From assembly GCF_026460985.1 (NCBI RefSeq), contig NZ_JAPKNM010000027.1, positions 1 to 64,000 of the forward strand: a stretch of DNA of 64,000 bases, given 5' to 3'. Position numbers and translations under genes: made by a program. Positions 8,350 through 19,981 of this stretch are shown in pieces. Below the pieces are notes generated by a model. The model searched no databases. It had not been told where the DNA came from and was given only the letters and a program-made list of their open reading frames with translations. Within the stretch, counting starts at the first letter, position 1. Every line of letters starts with the position of its first letter. Origin of the DNA: Sphingomonas sp. (GTDB lineage: Bacteria > Pseudomonadota > Alphaproteobacteria > Sphingomonadales > Sphingomonadaceae).

Positions 8350-9624
8350 CTAAGCCCTGCCCGACCCCTCGCGCTTCACCTCGCGCCAGCCGATGTCCCG
8401 CCGGCAGAAGCCGGTCGGGAAGTCGATCGCGTCCACCGCGCGATAGGCCGCCGCCTGCGCGACGCGGACCGAATGTCCCCGCGCGGTGACGCTGAGCACG
8501 CGTCCGCCGCTTGCCACCAGCGTGTCGCCGTCCTTCCGCGTGCCCGCATGGAACACCTTGGCGCCGGCCGCCTCGGCCGCGTCGATCGCGCGGATCGCGC
8601 CGCCGGTCTCGGGCGTGCCCGGATAGCCCTCGGCCGCCATCACCACGGTCAGCGCGGTGTCGGACGAGAAGTTGGGATGGGGCCGTCCCGCCAGCTCGCC
8701 CTTCGCCGTGGCGAGCATCAGTTCGAGCAGATCGTCTTCGAGGCGCAGCATCAGCACCTGGCATTCGGGATCGCCGAAGCGGGCGTTGTATTCGATCAAC
8801 TTCGGCCCCTGGCGAGTCAGCATCAGCCCTGCATAGAGCACGCCCGAATAAGGCGAGCCCATCCGCGCCAGCGCATCGATTGTCGGCCGCACGATCTCGT
8901 CGATCGCCCGGCGCTCCAGCGCGGGCGTCAGCACCGGCGCGGGGCTGTACGCGCCCATGCCGCCCGTATTCGGCCCGGTGTCGCCGTCGCCGACGCGCTT
9001 GTGGTCCTGCGCCGATCCGAACGGCAGCAGGGTGGTGCCGTCGGTCAGCACGAACAGGCTGGCTTCCTCGCCATCGAGGAACTCCTCGATCACCGCGCTG
9101 CCGCCGGGCACCGCGAAGATGCCGCGGATCGCCTCCTCGGCTTCCTCGCGCGTCATCGCCACCGTCACGCCCTTGCCCGCGGCGAGCCCATCGGCCTTCA
9201 CCACCACCGGCAGCGCGAAATCATCGAGCGCCGCGAACCCGCCTTCGCGGCTCTCGACCCGTACATAGCCCGCGGTCGGGATGTTCGCGCGCGCGCAGAG
9301 ATCCTTGGTGAAGCCCTTCGATCCCTCGAGCTGCGCCGCCGCCTTGTTGGGTCCGAACACGCCGATTCCCATGGTGCGCAGATTGTCGCCGAGCCCCTCG
9401 ACCAGGGGCGCCTCGGGGCCGATCACGACGAAGCCGATCGAGTGGCGCAGGCAGAAATCGATCACCGCGCGATGGTCCGAAAGCGCGATCTCGGCGCATT
9501 CGGCATGCTCGGCTATTCCCGGATTGCCGGGCGCGGCGTAGAGATTCGCGAGGAGCGGCGATTGCGCCAGCTTCCACGCGAGCGCATGTTCGCGGCCTCC
9601 CGACCCGAGTAGCAGGACGTTCAT
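8350..9624 (-). CDS. purD: phosphoribosylamine-glycine ligase
   Basis: 424-residue ATP-grasp enzyme of purine synthesis that joins glycine to 5-phosphoribosylamine to give GAR. The N-terminus [19 protein letters not shown] is the hallmark of Pur[13 protein letters not shown], the glycine-rich ATP loop ([11 protein letters not shown]) and the metal-binding ARFGDPECQ are all present. Length is normal. The ribosome site is an AAAAGGGG run about 7 bases before ATG. Its start codon overlaps the start codon of xseA on the opposite strand by two bases, so each gene's 5' signals lie inside the other's coding region. Confidence 0.97.
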   Translation of the reverse strand: MNVLLLGSGGREHALAWKLAQSPLLANLYAAPGNPGIAEHAECAEIALSDHRAVIDFCLRHSIGFVVIGPEAPLVEGLGDNLRTMGIGVFGPNKAAAQLEGSKGFTKDLCARANIPTAGYVRVESREGGFAALDDFALPVVVKADGLAAGKGVTVAMTREEAEEAIRGIFAVPGGSAVIEEFLDGEEASLFVLTDGTTLLPFGSAQDHKRVGDGDTGPNTGGMGAYSPAPVLTPALERRAIDEIVRPTIDALARMGSPYSGVLYAGLMLTRQGPKLIEYNARFGDPECQVLMLRLEDDLLELMLATAKGELAGRPHPNFSSDTALTVVMAAEGYPGTPETGGAIRAIDAAEAAGAKVFHAGTRKDGDTLVASGGRVLSVTARGHSVRVAQAAAYRAVDAIDFPTGFCRRDIGWREVKREGSGRA

Positions 9625-11002
9625 GGCCGACCCCTTTTCCGATACGTCATCAGGGCGGCTCGTAGCCGAGCAAATGCCGGGGGACAACGCACCGGCGATG
9701 AGCGTGAGCGAACTATCCTCGGCGCTCAAGCGGATGGTCGAGGGCGAGTTCGGCCATGTCCGGCTGCGGGGCGAGATTTCGGGTTGGAAACGCGCCGCCT
9801 CGGGCCATGCCTATCTCGCCCTCAAGGATGCCGATGCGGTGATCGACGGGGTGATCTGGCGCGGTGCGGCTTCGGCCCTGCCCTTCGCGCCGCAGGACGG
9901 GATCGAAGTGATCGCGACTGGCAAGCTCACCATCTATCCCGGCCGCTCGAAGTACCAGATTGTCATCGAGCGGATGGAGCTCGCCGGCGAAGGCGCGTTG
10001 ATGGCGCTGTTCGAGAAACTGAAGGCCAAGTTGGCGGGCGAGGGGCTGTTCGATCGCGAGCGAAAGAAGCCTTTGCCGTACATGCCGCGCACGATCGGGG
10101 TGGTGACATCGCCCACCGGCGCGGTGATCCGCGACATCCTCCACCGGCTCGAGGATCGCTTCCCCAGCCATGTCCTGGTCTGGCCGGTCAAGGTGCAGGG
10201 GGAGGGCGCCGCCGCCGAGGTCGCCGCGGCGGTGCGCGGCTTCGACGCGCTGCCGGCGGATGGGCCGGTCCGGCGTCCCGACCTGCTGATCGTCGCGCGC
10301 GGCGGCGGCTCGATCGAGGATCTGTGGGCGTTCAACGAGGAGGTTGTCGTCCGCGCGGTGGCGGAGTGCAATATCCCGGTGATCTCCGCGGTCGGGCACG
10401 AGACCGACACGAGTCTGTGCGACTTCGCCGCCGATCTCCGCGCGCCCACGCCCACCGCGGCGGCCGAGATCGCGGTGCCGGTGCTGGCGGACGTCCGCCA
10501 CACCGTCGCCACGCTGGCGCACCGCACCGAGCGCTGCGTCCGCCGCTATCACGAGCGCGCGGGCGAGCGGCTAGCGGCCCTGGTCCGGGTATTGCCGCGC
10601 CGCGACGCGCTGCTCGGACCCCAGCGCCAGAAGATGGACGACCTCGCCGGCCGCCTCGACCGCGCGCTCGAGCGCCGGCTGACGCTCGCCCGCGCCCAGC
10701 TCGATCGCGACGCGGGGGCGCTGCGCCCCGCCGTGCTCGACCAGCTCCTCGCCACCGCGCGGCATCGCTTCGAGGGCGCGTCGCGCCTGCTCGACAGCGT
10801 CAATCCGGACAATCTGCTCCAGCGCGGCTATGTCCGCGTCGGCGCCAAGGCGACCGGCAAGGTCGTCACCACGGTGGCCGAGGCGCAGGCGGCGGGGGCG
10901 ATTACGCTCCAGTTCAGGGACGGCCCCGTAGATGCCCGGGTTGAGCGGCCGGGCGGCAAATCCTACACGGGAGCCAAGCCCGAGCAGCCGAGTTTGCTCT
11001 GA
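9623..11002 (+). CDS. xseA: exodeoxyribonuclease VII large subunit
   Basis: 459-residue catalytic subunit of exonuclease VII, which degrades single-stranded DNA. The N-terminal OB-fold region contains [14 protein letters not shown]; the catalytic core has [31 protein letters not shown] and [14 protein letters not shown]; a coiled-coil C-terminal half ends with the LLQRGYV motif. The start at 9623 includes a PGDNAPA segment that I recall as conserved in sphingomonad homologues. ATGs at 9674 and 9698 are alternatives that would avoid the overlap with purD. The small subunit xseB is not in the window. Confidence 0.95.
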   Translation: MADPFSDTSSGRLVAEQMPGDNAPAMSVSELSSALKRMVEGEFGHVRLRGEISGWKRAASGHAYLALKDADAVIDGVIWRGAASALPFAPQDGIEVIATGKLTIYPGRSKYQIVIERMELAGEGALMALFEKLKAKLAGEGLFDRERKKPLPYMPRTIGVVTSPTGAVIRDILHRLEDRFPSHVLVWPVKVQGEGAAAEVAAAVRGFDALPADGPVRRPDLLIVARGGGSIEDLWAFNEEVVVRAVAECNIPVISAVGHETDTSLCDFAADLRAPTPTAAAEIAVPVLADVRHTVATLAHRTERCVRRYHERAGERLAALVRVLPRRDALLGPQRQKMDDLAGRLDRALERRLTLARAQLDRDAGALRPAVLDQLLATARHRFEGASRLLDSVNPDNLLQRGYVRVGAKATGKVVTTVAEAQAAGAITLQFRDGPVDARVERPGGKSYTGAKPEQPSLL

Positions 11003-11031
11003 ACCGGATACGTAAGTTGAGAGATGCCGAG

Positions 11032-11232
11032 ATGCTGATGTCCAACACTGCCCGCGCCGCCCGGCTCCATTACATGGCCAACGGCTTCCGCGTGCTCGCT
11101 CCCGGCGATCATGTCGTTTGCGCGGTCAGCGGCGAACGCATCCCGCTCGACGCGCTGCGCTATTGGAGCGTCGAGCGCCAGGAGCCCTATGCCAGCGCCG
11201 AGCGCGCCGCCGAGGCGATCCACGGCAAATGA
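11032..11232 (+). CDS. DUF2093 domain-containing protein
   Basis: 66-residue cytosolic protein of the alphaproteobacterial DUF2093 family. The conserved blocks RVLAPGDHVVCAVSGERIPL and LRYWSVERQEPYAS are present. Function is unknown. The start is an ATG at 11032 (another ATG follows 6 bases later) with GAGAG upstream. It lies 29 bases after xseA and its stop overlaps the start of the M23 peptidase (ATGA), so the three form an apparent transcription unit. Confidence 0.9.
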   Translation: MLMSNTARAARLHYMANGFRVLAPGDHVVCAVSGERIPLDALRYWSVERQEPYASAERAAEAIHGK

Positions 11233-12098
11233 GGCGCGGGCGGCTCGCGGTCGCCGCAGTGGCGATCGGATCGCTCTGCAGCGCGGCGAACAGCAACCAG
11301 ACCAGGCCCGTCGCGGCCCCTGCGATGCAGGCGGACCGCTTCGGCCTCGCCGGGCAGCTGGTGCAGGGCGGCATCGCCACCGGCACCGCGCCGCGCGGAA
11401 CCACCCTGCTCAGCCTGAACGGCAAGCCCGTCGAGCTTGCCGGCGACCGGCGCTTCCTGATCGCGTTCGATCGCGACGCCGCGCCGACGGCGATTCTCGC
11501 CGCGCGGCTGGCGAGCGGCGCGGAAGTCCGCCAGACGCTCGCCATCGCCCCGCGCGCCTGGGACATCTCGCGGCTCGACAGGCTTCCCAAATATCCCGTT
11601 CCGCGCCCCGAGTTCGAGCGCGTGCGCCCCGCCGAGCTTGCCCAGATCAACGCGGCGCGGGCGCTGCGCAGCGATTCCCAGGGCTGGCGGCAGAGCTTCC
11701 TGTGGCCGGTGACCGGGCGCATCTCGACGCTGTTCGGCTCGCAGCGAATCTATGCGGGCGAACCGGGCGCCTATCATTCGGGGATCGACGTTGCGCGGCC
11801 GACCGGAACGATCGTACTGGCGCCCGCCGACGGCGTCGTCATCCTGGCCACGCCGCGTCCGTTCACGCTCGAGGGCAATTTGCTCCTCGTCGATCACGGC
11901 ATGGGCTTGAACAGCGCGTTCATGCACCTCTCGCGAATCGACGTGAAGCTCGGCGAGCGGGTCCGGCGTGGGCAGCCCATCGGCGCGGTCGGCCGGAGCG
12001 GGCGCGTGACGGGGCCGCATCTGCACTGGGGACTGCGCTGGCGCGACGCGCGGCTCGATCCGCTGCTGGTCGCCGGCCCCATGCCTGCCGCCGATTGA
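11229..12098 (+). CDS. M23 family metallopeptidase (LytM-type)
   Basis: 289-residue exported protein with an N-terminal signal segment (about residues 1-22), a beta-rich middle region, and a C-terminal LytM domain. The zinc site is complete: H183 and D187 in HSGID, H233, and H264/H266 in HLHWG. Active M23 enzymes cut peptidoglycan cross-bridges, so a role in cell-wall remodelling is expected. It is translationally coupled to DUF2093. The next 253 bases (12099-12351) hold no gene and form the promoter and leader of the TonB receptor. Confidence 0.92.
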   Translation: MRRGRLAVAAVAIGSLCSAANSNQTRPVAAPAMQADRFGLAGQLVQGGIATGTAPRGTTLLSLNGKPVELAGDRRFLIAFDRDAAPTAILAARLASGAEVRQTLAIAPRAWDISRLDRLPKYPVPRPEFERVRPAELAQINAARALRSDSQGWRQSFLWPVTGRISTLFGSQRIYAGEPGAYHSGIDVARPTGTIVLAPADGVVILATPRPFTLEGNLLLVDHGMGLNSAFMHLSRIDVKLGERVRRGQPIGAVGRSGRVTGPHLHWGLRWRDARLDPLLVAGPMPAAD

Positions 12099-12351
12099 TT
12101 GCCCGCTTCGTCGCGGCGCAACATTATTTTTCAAGCCGCGCAGCTCTTGCGCAACATTCCAATACCCAATGTGGCATTTTGGATACACTCCCCTCAAAAG
12201 GCGGGGGGCGATCCTGAATGCACGCTTTACAGACCCGGGACCCCCCTTCATCCATCGTGCCAAGCTTTGCCTGCGATGTGCCAAAAGCACGCCAAGGCGA
12301 AGCGGGGAGACACTCCGGCCGGGAGATGGCCGGATCAAGCGAGGGAAATTC

Positions 12352-15300
12352 ATGAAGAAGACCCAGATCACACGCGGTCTGCGCGGCAGCACGGCTTTGT
12401 CCGCGCTCGTCCTCGCCGGCACGCTGTTTGCCGCGCCTGCATTTGCGCAGGAGACGCCCGCGCCGACCACGCAGTCGACGACTACGCAGACCACCGAGGA
12501 GCCGGCCGCGGAAGAGGGCGACATCGTCGTCACCGGTTCGCTGTTCCGCACCACCACCAATGCGACGCCGTCGCCGGTCACGACCGTCAATGTCGAATCG
12601 CTCGAGCAGCGCGGCATCTCGACGATCCAGGACGCGATCCAGCAGCTCGCTTCGAACAACGGCCCGGCGCTGACCAACAGCTTCACCGCGAACGGCGCGT
12701 TCGCTGCCGGTGCATCGGCCGTGTCGCTCCGCGGCCTGTCGACCAACTCGACGCTGGTCCTGTTCGACGGCATGCGTGCCGCTTACTATCCGCTCGCCGA
12801 CGACGGTTCGCGTAACTTCGTCGACCTCAACACCATTCCCGACGACATCATCGACCGTATCGAAGTGCTGCGCGACGGCGCTTCGTCGACCTACGGCGCC
12901 GACGCGATCGCGGGCGTGGTCAACATCATCACCAAGAAGGAAGTGAAGGGCGTCAGCGCCCGCCTGGAAGCCGGCATCTCCGAGCGCGGCGACGCGGCGA
13001 CCAAGCGCATGAGCCTGACCGTCGGTCACGGCGACCTCGATGAGGACGGCTTCAACGCCTATCTCAGCGGCTTCTACTACAAGAGCGACATCCTCTATAA
13101 CCGCGACCGTCCGTATCCGTACAATTCGGACGATCTGCGCAACGTCTGCCAGGGCAGCGATTGCGGCCCGAACAACGTTGTAGGCGGTGTGAGCCCGGAC
13201 GGCATCTATCGCGGTGGTACGCCGACTTCCTCGGCATTCTATGTCCGCCCGGCTAGCGGCACTACCGGTGCGCCGATCGGCGGGTCGATATATCAGCCGC
13301 TTGGTGATCTGGCTGCTAACTGCGTCGGTGGTACTCTGTACAATCTGAACGCGGCGGACCGCGCCGTTATCAATCCAGCGACCGGCACGCCTTACAATAT
13401 CTCTGCGCCGAACACGATCTGTCAGAGTGACTACACGAAGAACTATGGCGTCATTCAGCCGAACATCGAGCGCTTCGGCGTCTCGGGCCGCTTCACCGCG
13501 AACCTGAACGACACCACCGAGGCTTATTTCGAAGCCAACTTCATCCAGAGCCGCGTGGACTATACCGGCTTCCCGGCGACGATCCGCGGCACCGCGAACA
13601 CGGGCATCCTGTTCCCGCAATTCTCGACTGCCACGGGTGCTGGTCCGGTCGCTCCGGGTTCGGGCATCCTCGCGCTTCCGGTCTATGTCTGCCCGATGGG
13701 CGTGGGCTCGGCCACCGGGCTCAACACGGGCTGTAATGCGGTCAATGGCACGCTGAACCCGAACAATCCGTTCGCGGCGCAGGGCCAGACCGCGTTGCTC
13801 GTCGGTCGCATCCTGAGCCAGACGACCTACAACGAGACGCGCACCCGCGCCTATCGTGCGGCGATGGGTATCGACGGTAGCCTGAGCGATACGGTCAGCT
13901 ATCGCGTCGGTGCCACCGCCATGCATGTCGATCTGCAGCGCACGCAGCGCGGCTATGTCTATATCGACAACCTGCTGACCTCGATCGCACGCGGCACGTT
14001 CAACTTCGTCAATCCCAACGCCAACTCGCAGCAGGCGTGGGATTTCCTGATGCCCGAGAACCGCACCAACGCCAGCTCGGACCAGTATCAGTTCGAAGCA
14101 AGCCTTGCGGCCGATCTGATTGAACTGCCCGGCGGCCCGCTCAAGGTCGGCGGCGGCGTTTCGATCCGTTACGAGTCGGTCGACGCGCCCAGCGGCAACC
14201 CGGACACGTTTGGCCCGACGCAGCGTTACTTCACGCTCAACGCATTCGGCACCGAAGGCAATCGTACGGTCAAGTCGGCGTTCGCCGAGCTTGATGCGCC
14301 GATCATGGACTTCGTGAGCGTCAATGCTTCGGGTCGCTATGACAGCTATTCGAGCGGCCAGGACGCCTTCTCGCCGAAGGTCGGCCTGAAGGTCACGCCG
14401 ATCAAGTCGCTCGTGGTTCGCGGCACCTATTCGCGCGGCTTCCGTATCCCGAGCTTCGGCGAGGCGAACGCGCTGCCGACGACGGGCTTCGTGGCCAACT
14501 CGGCGGGTATCTTCAACAATACCTTCCTCGCGCAATATGGCTGCAACACCGGTGCAACCTCGCCCACGAACCCGAACGGGTTCAGCACTTGCCCGGCCTA
14601 TATCCGCACCGGTTCCTATGGCCAGACCACGCTGGCCAGCCCGGACCTCGAGCCGGAGAAGTCGCGCAGCTTCACCGCCGGCGCGGTGTTCGAGCCGGTC
14701 CGCGGCATTTCGTTCACGGTCGACTATTACAACATCAAGAAGACCGGGGCGATCACGCAGCCCAGCAATGCGCCCGCGCTTGCCGCTTATTACAATAACC
14801 AGCCGATCCCGGCCGGTTACACCGTGATCGCGGACGCGCCGGATCCCAACTTCATGAACGCCCGCCCGCGCGTCGCGTTCGTGCAGTCGCAGCTGATCAA
14901 CGCGAACACGATCAAGGCCGAGGGTCTGGACTTCAGCGCCAGCGTCGACGTTCCGATCACCGACGGCTTCCGGATCCAGAGCTCGGTCGAAGCCAGCTAC
15001 ATCATCAACCTGTCGACGGAGTTCCCCGACGGCTCGGTGGAAAGCTATGAAGGCACGATCGGCAACTACAACCTGACTGCCGGTTCGGGCACGCCCGAAT
15101 GGCACGGCAGCTGGCAGACCACCCTCGATTTCGGCGATTTCGACGTCACGGGTACCGCCAACTATTTCGGCGGCTACAACCTGTCGGCCGAAGACCAGAC
15201 CGGCGCGGGCACCGCGGGCGATTGCGGCCTGGGCGACGTCTGGGGTCCGTGCGACGTTTCGGAGTACATCACCTTCGACCTGAACGCTCGGATCAAGATC

Positions 15301-15459
15301 AACGATCAGTTCACCTTCTACGGCACGGTGAACAACCTGTTCGACAAGATGCCGCCGATCGATATCGCCACCTATGGCGCCCACATGTACAACCCTGTGC
15401 AGGGCGGCAACGGTATCCTCGGCCGGTACTTCCGGGCGGGTGTCCGCGTCGGCTTCTAA
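12352..15459 (+). CDS. TonB-dependent outer-membrane receptor
   Basis: 1035-residue outer-membrane transporter. A signal peptide ends at about residue 31 (AFAQ). A TonB-box-like GDIVVTGS segment follows, then the plug (SLRGLSTNSTLVLFDGMRA, EVLRDGASSTYGADAIAGVV) and a 22-strand-type barrel ending in the terminal aromatic signature RVGF. The substrate is unknown; no sugar, iron or nickel genes adjoin it. The ATG has GAGGGA 5 bases upstream. Its codon use includes more T-ended codons than neighbours, and the extracellular loop around residues 265-370 carries several cysteines. It ends at a strong two-way terminator shared with clpB. Confidence 0.95.
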   Translation: MKKTQITRGLRGSTALSALVLAGTLFAAPAFAQETPAPTTQSTTTQTTEEPAAEEGDIVVTGSLFRTTTNATPSPVTTVNVESLEQRGISTIQDAIQQLASNNGPALTNSFTANGAFAAGASAVSLRGLSTNSTLVLFDGMRAAYYPLADDGSRNFVDLNTIPDDIIDRIEVLRDGASSTYGADAIAGVVNIITKKEVKGVSARLEAGISERGDAATKRMSLTVGHGDLDEDGFNAYLSGFYYKSDILYNRDRPYPYNSDDLRNVCQGSDCGPNNVVGGVSPDGIYRGGTPTSSAFYVRPASGTTGAPIGGSIYQPLGDLAANCVGGTLYNLNAADRAVINPATGTPYNISAPNTICQSDYTKNYGVIQPNIERFGVSGRFTANLNDTTEAYFEANFIQSRVDYTGFPATIRGTANTGILFPQFSTATGAGPVAPGSGILALPVYVCPMGVGSATGLNTGCNAVNGTLNPNNPFAAQGQTALLVGRILSQTTYNETRTRAYRAAMGIDGSLSDTVSYRVGATAMHVDLQRTQRGYVYIDNLLTSIARGTFNFVNPNANSQQAWDFLMPENRTNASSDQYQFEASLAADLIELPGGPLKVGGGVSIRYESVDAPSGNPDTFGPTQRYFTLNAFGTEGNRTVKSAFAELDAPIMDFVSVNASGRYDSYSSGQDAFSPKVGLKVTPIKSLVVRGTYSRGFRIPSFGEANALPTTGFVANSAGIFNNTFLAQYGCNTGATSPTNPNGFSTCPAYIRTGSYGQTTLASPDLEPEKSRSFTAGAVFEPVRGISFTVDYYNIKKTGAITQPSNAPALAAYYNNQPIPAGYTVIADAPDPNFMNARPRVAFVQSQLINANTIKAEGLDFSASVDVPITDGFRIQSSVEASYIINLSTEFPDGSVESYEGTIGNYNLTAGSGTPEWHGSWQTTLDFGDFDVTGTANYFGGYNLSAEDQTGAGTAGDCGLGDVWGPCDVSEYITFDLNARIKINDQFTFYGTVNNLFDKMPPIDIATYGAHMYNPVQGGNGILGRYFRAGVRVGF

Positions 15460-15473
15460 GCCGGCACGACAGC

Positions 15474-15514
15474 CAAAAAATTGGGGCGGCTCCTCCGGGA
15501 GCCGCCCTTTTTTT
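15474..15514. terminator. bidirectional rho-independent terminator
   Basis: A perfect 10-base stem GGGCGGCTCC / GGAGCCGCCC (15484-15493 and 15498-15507, loop TCCG) is followed by seven T on the plus strand. It is preceded by an A-run that reads CAATTTTTTGG on the minus strand. It lies between the convergent TonB receptor gene and clpB and should stop both. Confidence 0.92.
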
Positions 15515-15563
15515 GTCCGTCTTGCGAGCCGAAACCCAAGGGCGGGCAGTCGCCCGGTCAGGC

Positions 15564-18143
<2,580 letters not shown>

Positions 18144-18170
18144 GATCGTCCCTGTTAGCTTGTACCGGGC

Positions 18171-18198
18171 AGATGGTGTTGCAAATGAGCAACACAAG
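18171..18198 (-). promoter_or_regulatory. sigma-32 (RpoH)-type heat-shock promoter for clpB, with embedded inverted repeat
   Basis: Read on the minus strand: CTTGTGT, 13 bases, then CACCATCT. This matches the enterobacterial heat-shock pattern CTTGAAA-N13-15-CCCCATNT at most positions and lies 28 bases before the clpB ATG. The spacer contains a perfect inverted repeat GTGTTGC-N6-GCAACAC (18176-18195), which also sits just upstream of the divergent ExbD-like gene and could be an operator. Confidence 0.7.
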
Positions 18199-18209
18199 GG
18201 GGAGGCGTA

Positions 18210-18734
18210 ATGATCGCGCTGCTATTTGGGCTGCTCGCCGGCCCGATGCAAACTGCCGAGCGTGTGCGCGTCGAAGTGACCTGGGATGGGCAGGATTGCG
18301 GTGCCTCGGCGGACGGCGAACGCCTGTCCATGAACGACCTCGAAGCGCGGAGCGCGCGTTGGGCACGCGATGGCCGTGCCGCCTCGGTGTTCTGGGCGCG
18401 CGACGTACCCTATCGCTGCATCGGCGGGGCGATCTACCTTCTTCAGCGCGGAGGCGTCAGCGAGGTCGCTTCCGATTGGCCCGGAACGACCCAGGTTTCG
18501 ATCACCATCCCGGCGGGACGATGCCGCATTGCCGTGAACGGCCACCCGACCACGCTGGCGCGCTTGCGCAAGGAAGCGGCGAAATGGAAGGAGACTCAGC
18601 CAGAGGTCCACTTCCTGCCTTCGCCCGAAGCCGAATATCGCTGCGTCGACCGGGTGCTGCAGGTACTTCGCGACGCCAGCCTCACCAAGCTCGGTTTCAT
18701 CGGCAACGAGGAGGCCTCGGAAGAAGGACCCTGA
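18210..18734 (+). CDS. secreted protein with two ExbD/TolR-like periplasmic domains
   Basis: 174 residues. A short signal-like N-terminus ([16 protein letters not shown]) is followed by two halves that each look like the periplasmic domain of ExbD/TolR: a short strand, a helix, and a closing YRCI/VxxVLxxL helix-strand pattern (about residues 18-92 and 93-168; the second ends in LGFIG). True ExbD/TolR has one such domain after a membrane helix with a catalytic aspartate; that helix is absent. It therefore cannot be a proton-channel subunit and may bind the same partners in the periplasm. A GGGGGAGG ribosome site precedes it. It diverges from clpB. The assignment rests on pattern, not on a database search. 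Confidence 0.7.
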   Translation: MIALLFGLLAGPMQTAERVRVEVTWDGQDCGASADGERLSMNDLEARSARWARDGRAASVFWARDVPYRCIGGAIYLLQRGGVSEVASDWPGTTQVSITIPAGRCRIAVNGHPTTLARLRKEAAKWKETQPEVHFLPSPEAEYRCVDRVLQVLRDASLTKLGFIGNEEASEEGP

Positions 18735-18749
18735 AGCCGTTCCCCGCGC

Positions 18750-19832
18750 CTATTTCCCCGCCTGCGCCGGCCGCGGCGCGCGGGGCGCGCCCTTGGCGAA
18801 GCGGTCGCCATAGCGATTGCCTTCGTACCAGCGCGGCGCCTCGGGCGCGTCGGCGACTTCGCGGGCGATCAGATAGTTGAGCCGCGCGAACTTGGCGCCC
18901 GCCTCCCAGTTGAAGGGCAGGTCGATCTGGTCGGAGGGCTGGTGGTAGTTCTTGGCGAGGAAGGTCCTGAACGCCTTCTCGCCGCCATTCTTGAACCCGG
19001 TCATCAGGAAGATCGACGGCACGCCCACCTTGACGAAGCTATAGTGATCGGAGCGCTCGAAGAATTGCTCCTCGGGCATCGGATCGGGTGTGACCGAGAC
19101 GCCTATGCTCGCGCCGGCCCGCGCGGTGATCTCGCCCATCGTCGAATGCTCGCCGCCGAACGCGATCACGTCCTGGAAGTCGTAGAGCAGGATCGGCATG
19201 TCGAGATTGACGTCGGCCACCACCTTGCCGGCGCCCACCACCGGATTGCGTGCGAGATAGTTGGACCCGAGCAGCCCGCTCTCTTCGCCCGCCAGCGCGA
19301 CGAACAGGATCGAGCGCTTCGGCCGCTGCTTGCTCGTCGCGAAGGCGCGCGCGGTCTCGAGCATCGTCGCGACGCCCGAGGCATTGTCCATCGCGCCATT
19401 GTAGATCTTGTCGCCGGCGCGCAGCGGGTCCAAGCCGACATGGTCGAGATGCGCGCTCAGCACGACATATTCGTTCTTCAGCACCGGATCCGAGCCGGGC
19501 AGAACGCCGATGACGTTGGGTGCCTTGTAGACGCGCTTGCGAGGGGGATCGCCCATGGTGATCGGCAACTCGGCGATCTGGAACCAGCCCGCATCGGTCT
19601 TCGGGGCGGGAACGAGGCCGAGCGCCGCGAAGCGCTCGGCGACATAGGTGGCGGCGGTCAGATAGCCCTTGGACAGCGTGTAGCGGCCCTCGAGCGCGTC
19701 GCTGGCAAGGAACTCGACATGCTTGCGCACCTCGGCCGCGCTGAACGTCGGTTCCTGAGGTGCGGTCTGCGCCTGCGCGGCAATGGGCGTGAGGACGAGC
19801 GACAGTCCGGCGATGAGAATCGAAGCGCGCAT
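18750..19832 (-). CDS. secreted M28 family zinc peptidase
   Basis: 360-residue exported aminopeptidase-type enzyme. The signal peptide ends at about residue 22 (AAQAQ). The M28 metal ligands and catalytic residues are visible: SAHLDH, MDNASG, the GEESGLLGS glutamates, VNLDMP and, near the end, NYHQPSDQ. M28 members release N-terminal amino acids from peptides, and a periplasmic nutrient or peptide-processing role is likely. It is convergent with the ExbD-like gene and divergent from the M16 peptidase gene. Confidence 0.92.
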   Translation of the reverse strand: MRASILIAGLSLVLTPIAAQAQTAPQEPTFSAAEVRKHVEFLASDALEGRYTLSKGYLTAATYVAERFAALGLVPAPKTDAGWFQIAELPITMGDPPRKRVYKAPNVIGVLPGSDPVLKNEYVVLSAHLDHVGLDPLRAGDKIYNGAMDNASGVATMLETARAFATSKQRPKRSILFVALAGEESGLLGSNYLARNPVVGAGKVVADVNLDMPILLYDFQDVIAFGGEHSTMGEITARAGASIGVSVTPDPMPEEQFFERSDHYSFVKVGVPSIFLMTGFKNGGEKAFRTFLAKNYHQPSDQIDLPFNWEAGAKFARLNYLIAREVADAPEAPRWYEGNRYGDRFAKGAPRAPRPAQAGK

Positions 19833-19914
19833 GGTGGGAAGTCTCTCGGAAAAGGCGTTAAATCTTCTTGAGGCTAATCGAAATGCGGGCGTCTGCAAGC
19901 GGGAACGGATTCGG

Positions 19915-19942
19915 TTGCAGCGGATACTGCCCACGCTATGTT
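19915..19942 (+). promoter_or_regulatory. possible sigma-70 promoter for the M16 peptidase gene
   Basis: TTGCAG and TATGTT are separated by 16 bases, 40 bases upstream of the ATG at 19982. The hexamers match the housekeeping consensus only in part, so this is a modest prediction. Confidence 0.35.
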
Positions 19943-19981
19943 CGGCGCCAGCCACTCCTTTCCCGGGAAAGCCCAGCACAA

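Noticed and set aside
12124..15384. A 1086-codon open frame antisense to the TonB receptor gene
   Set aside because: It is a shadow of GC-rich third positions. The plus-strand reading has a signal peptide, plug motifs, a barrel terminus and a ribosome site; the minus-strand reading is Arg/Gly/Ala-rich without any recognisable domain.
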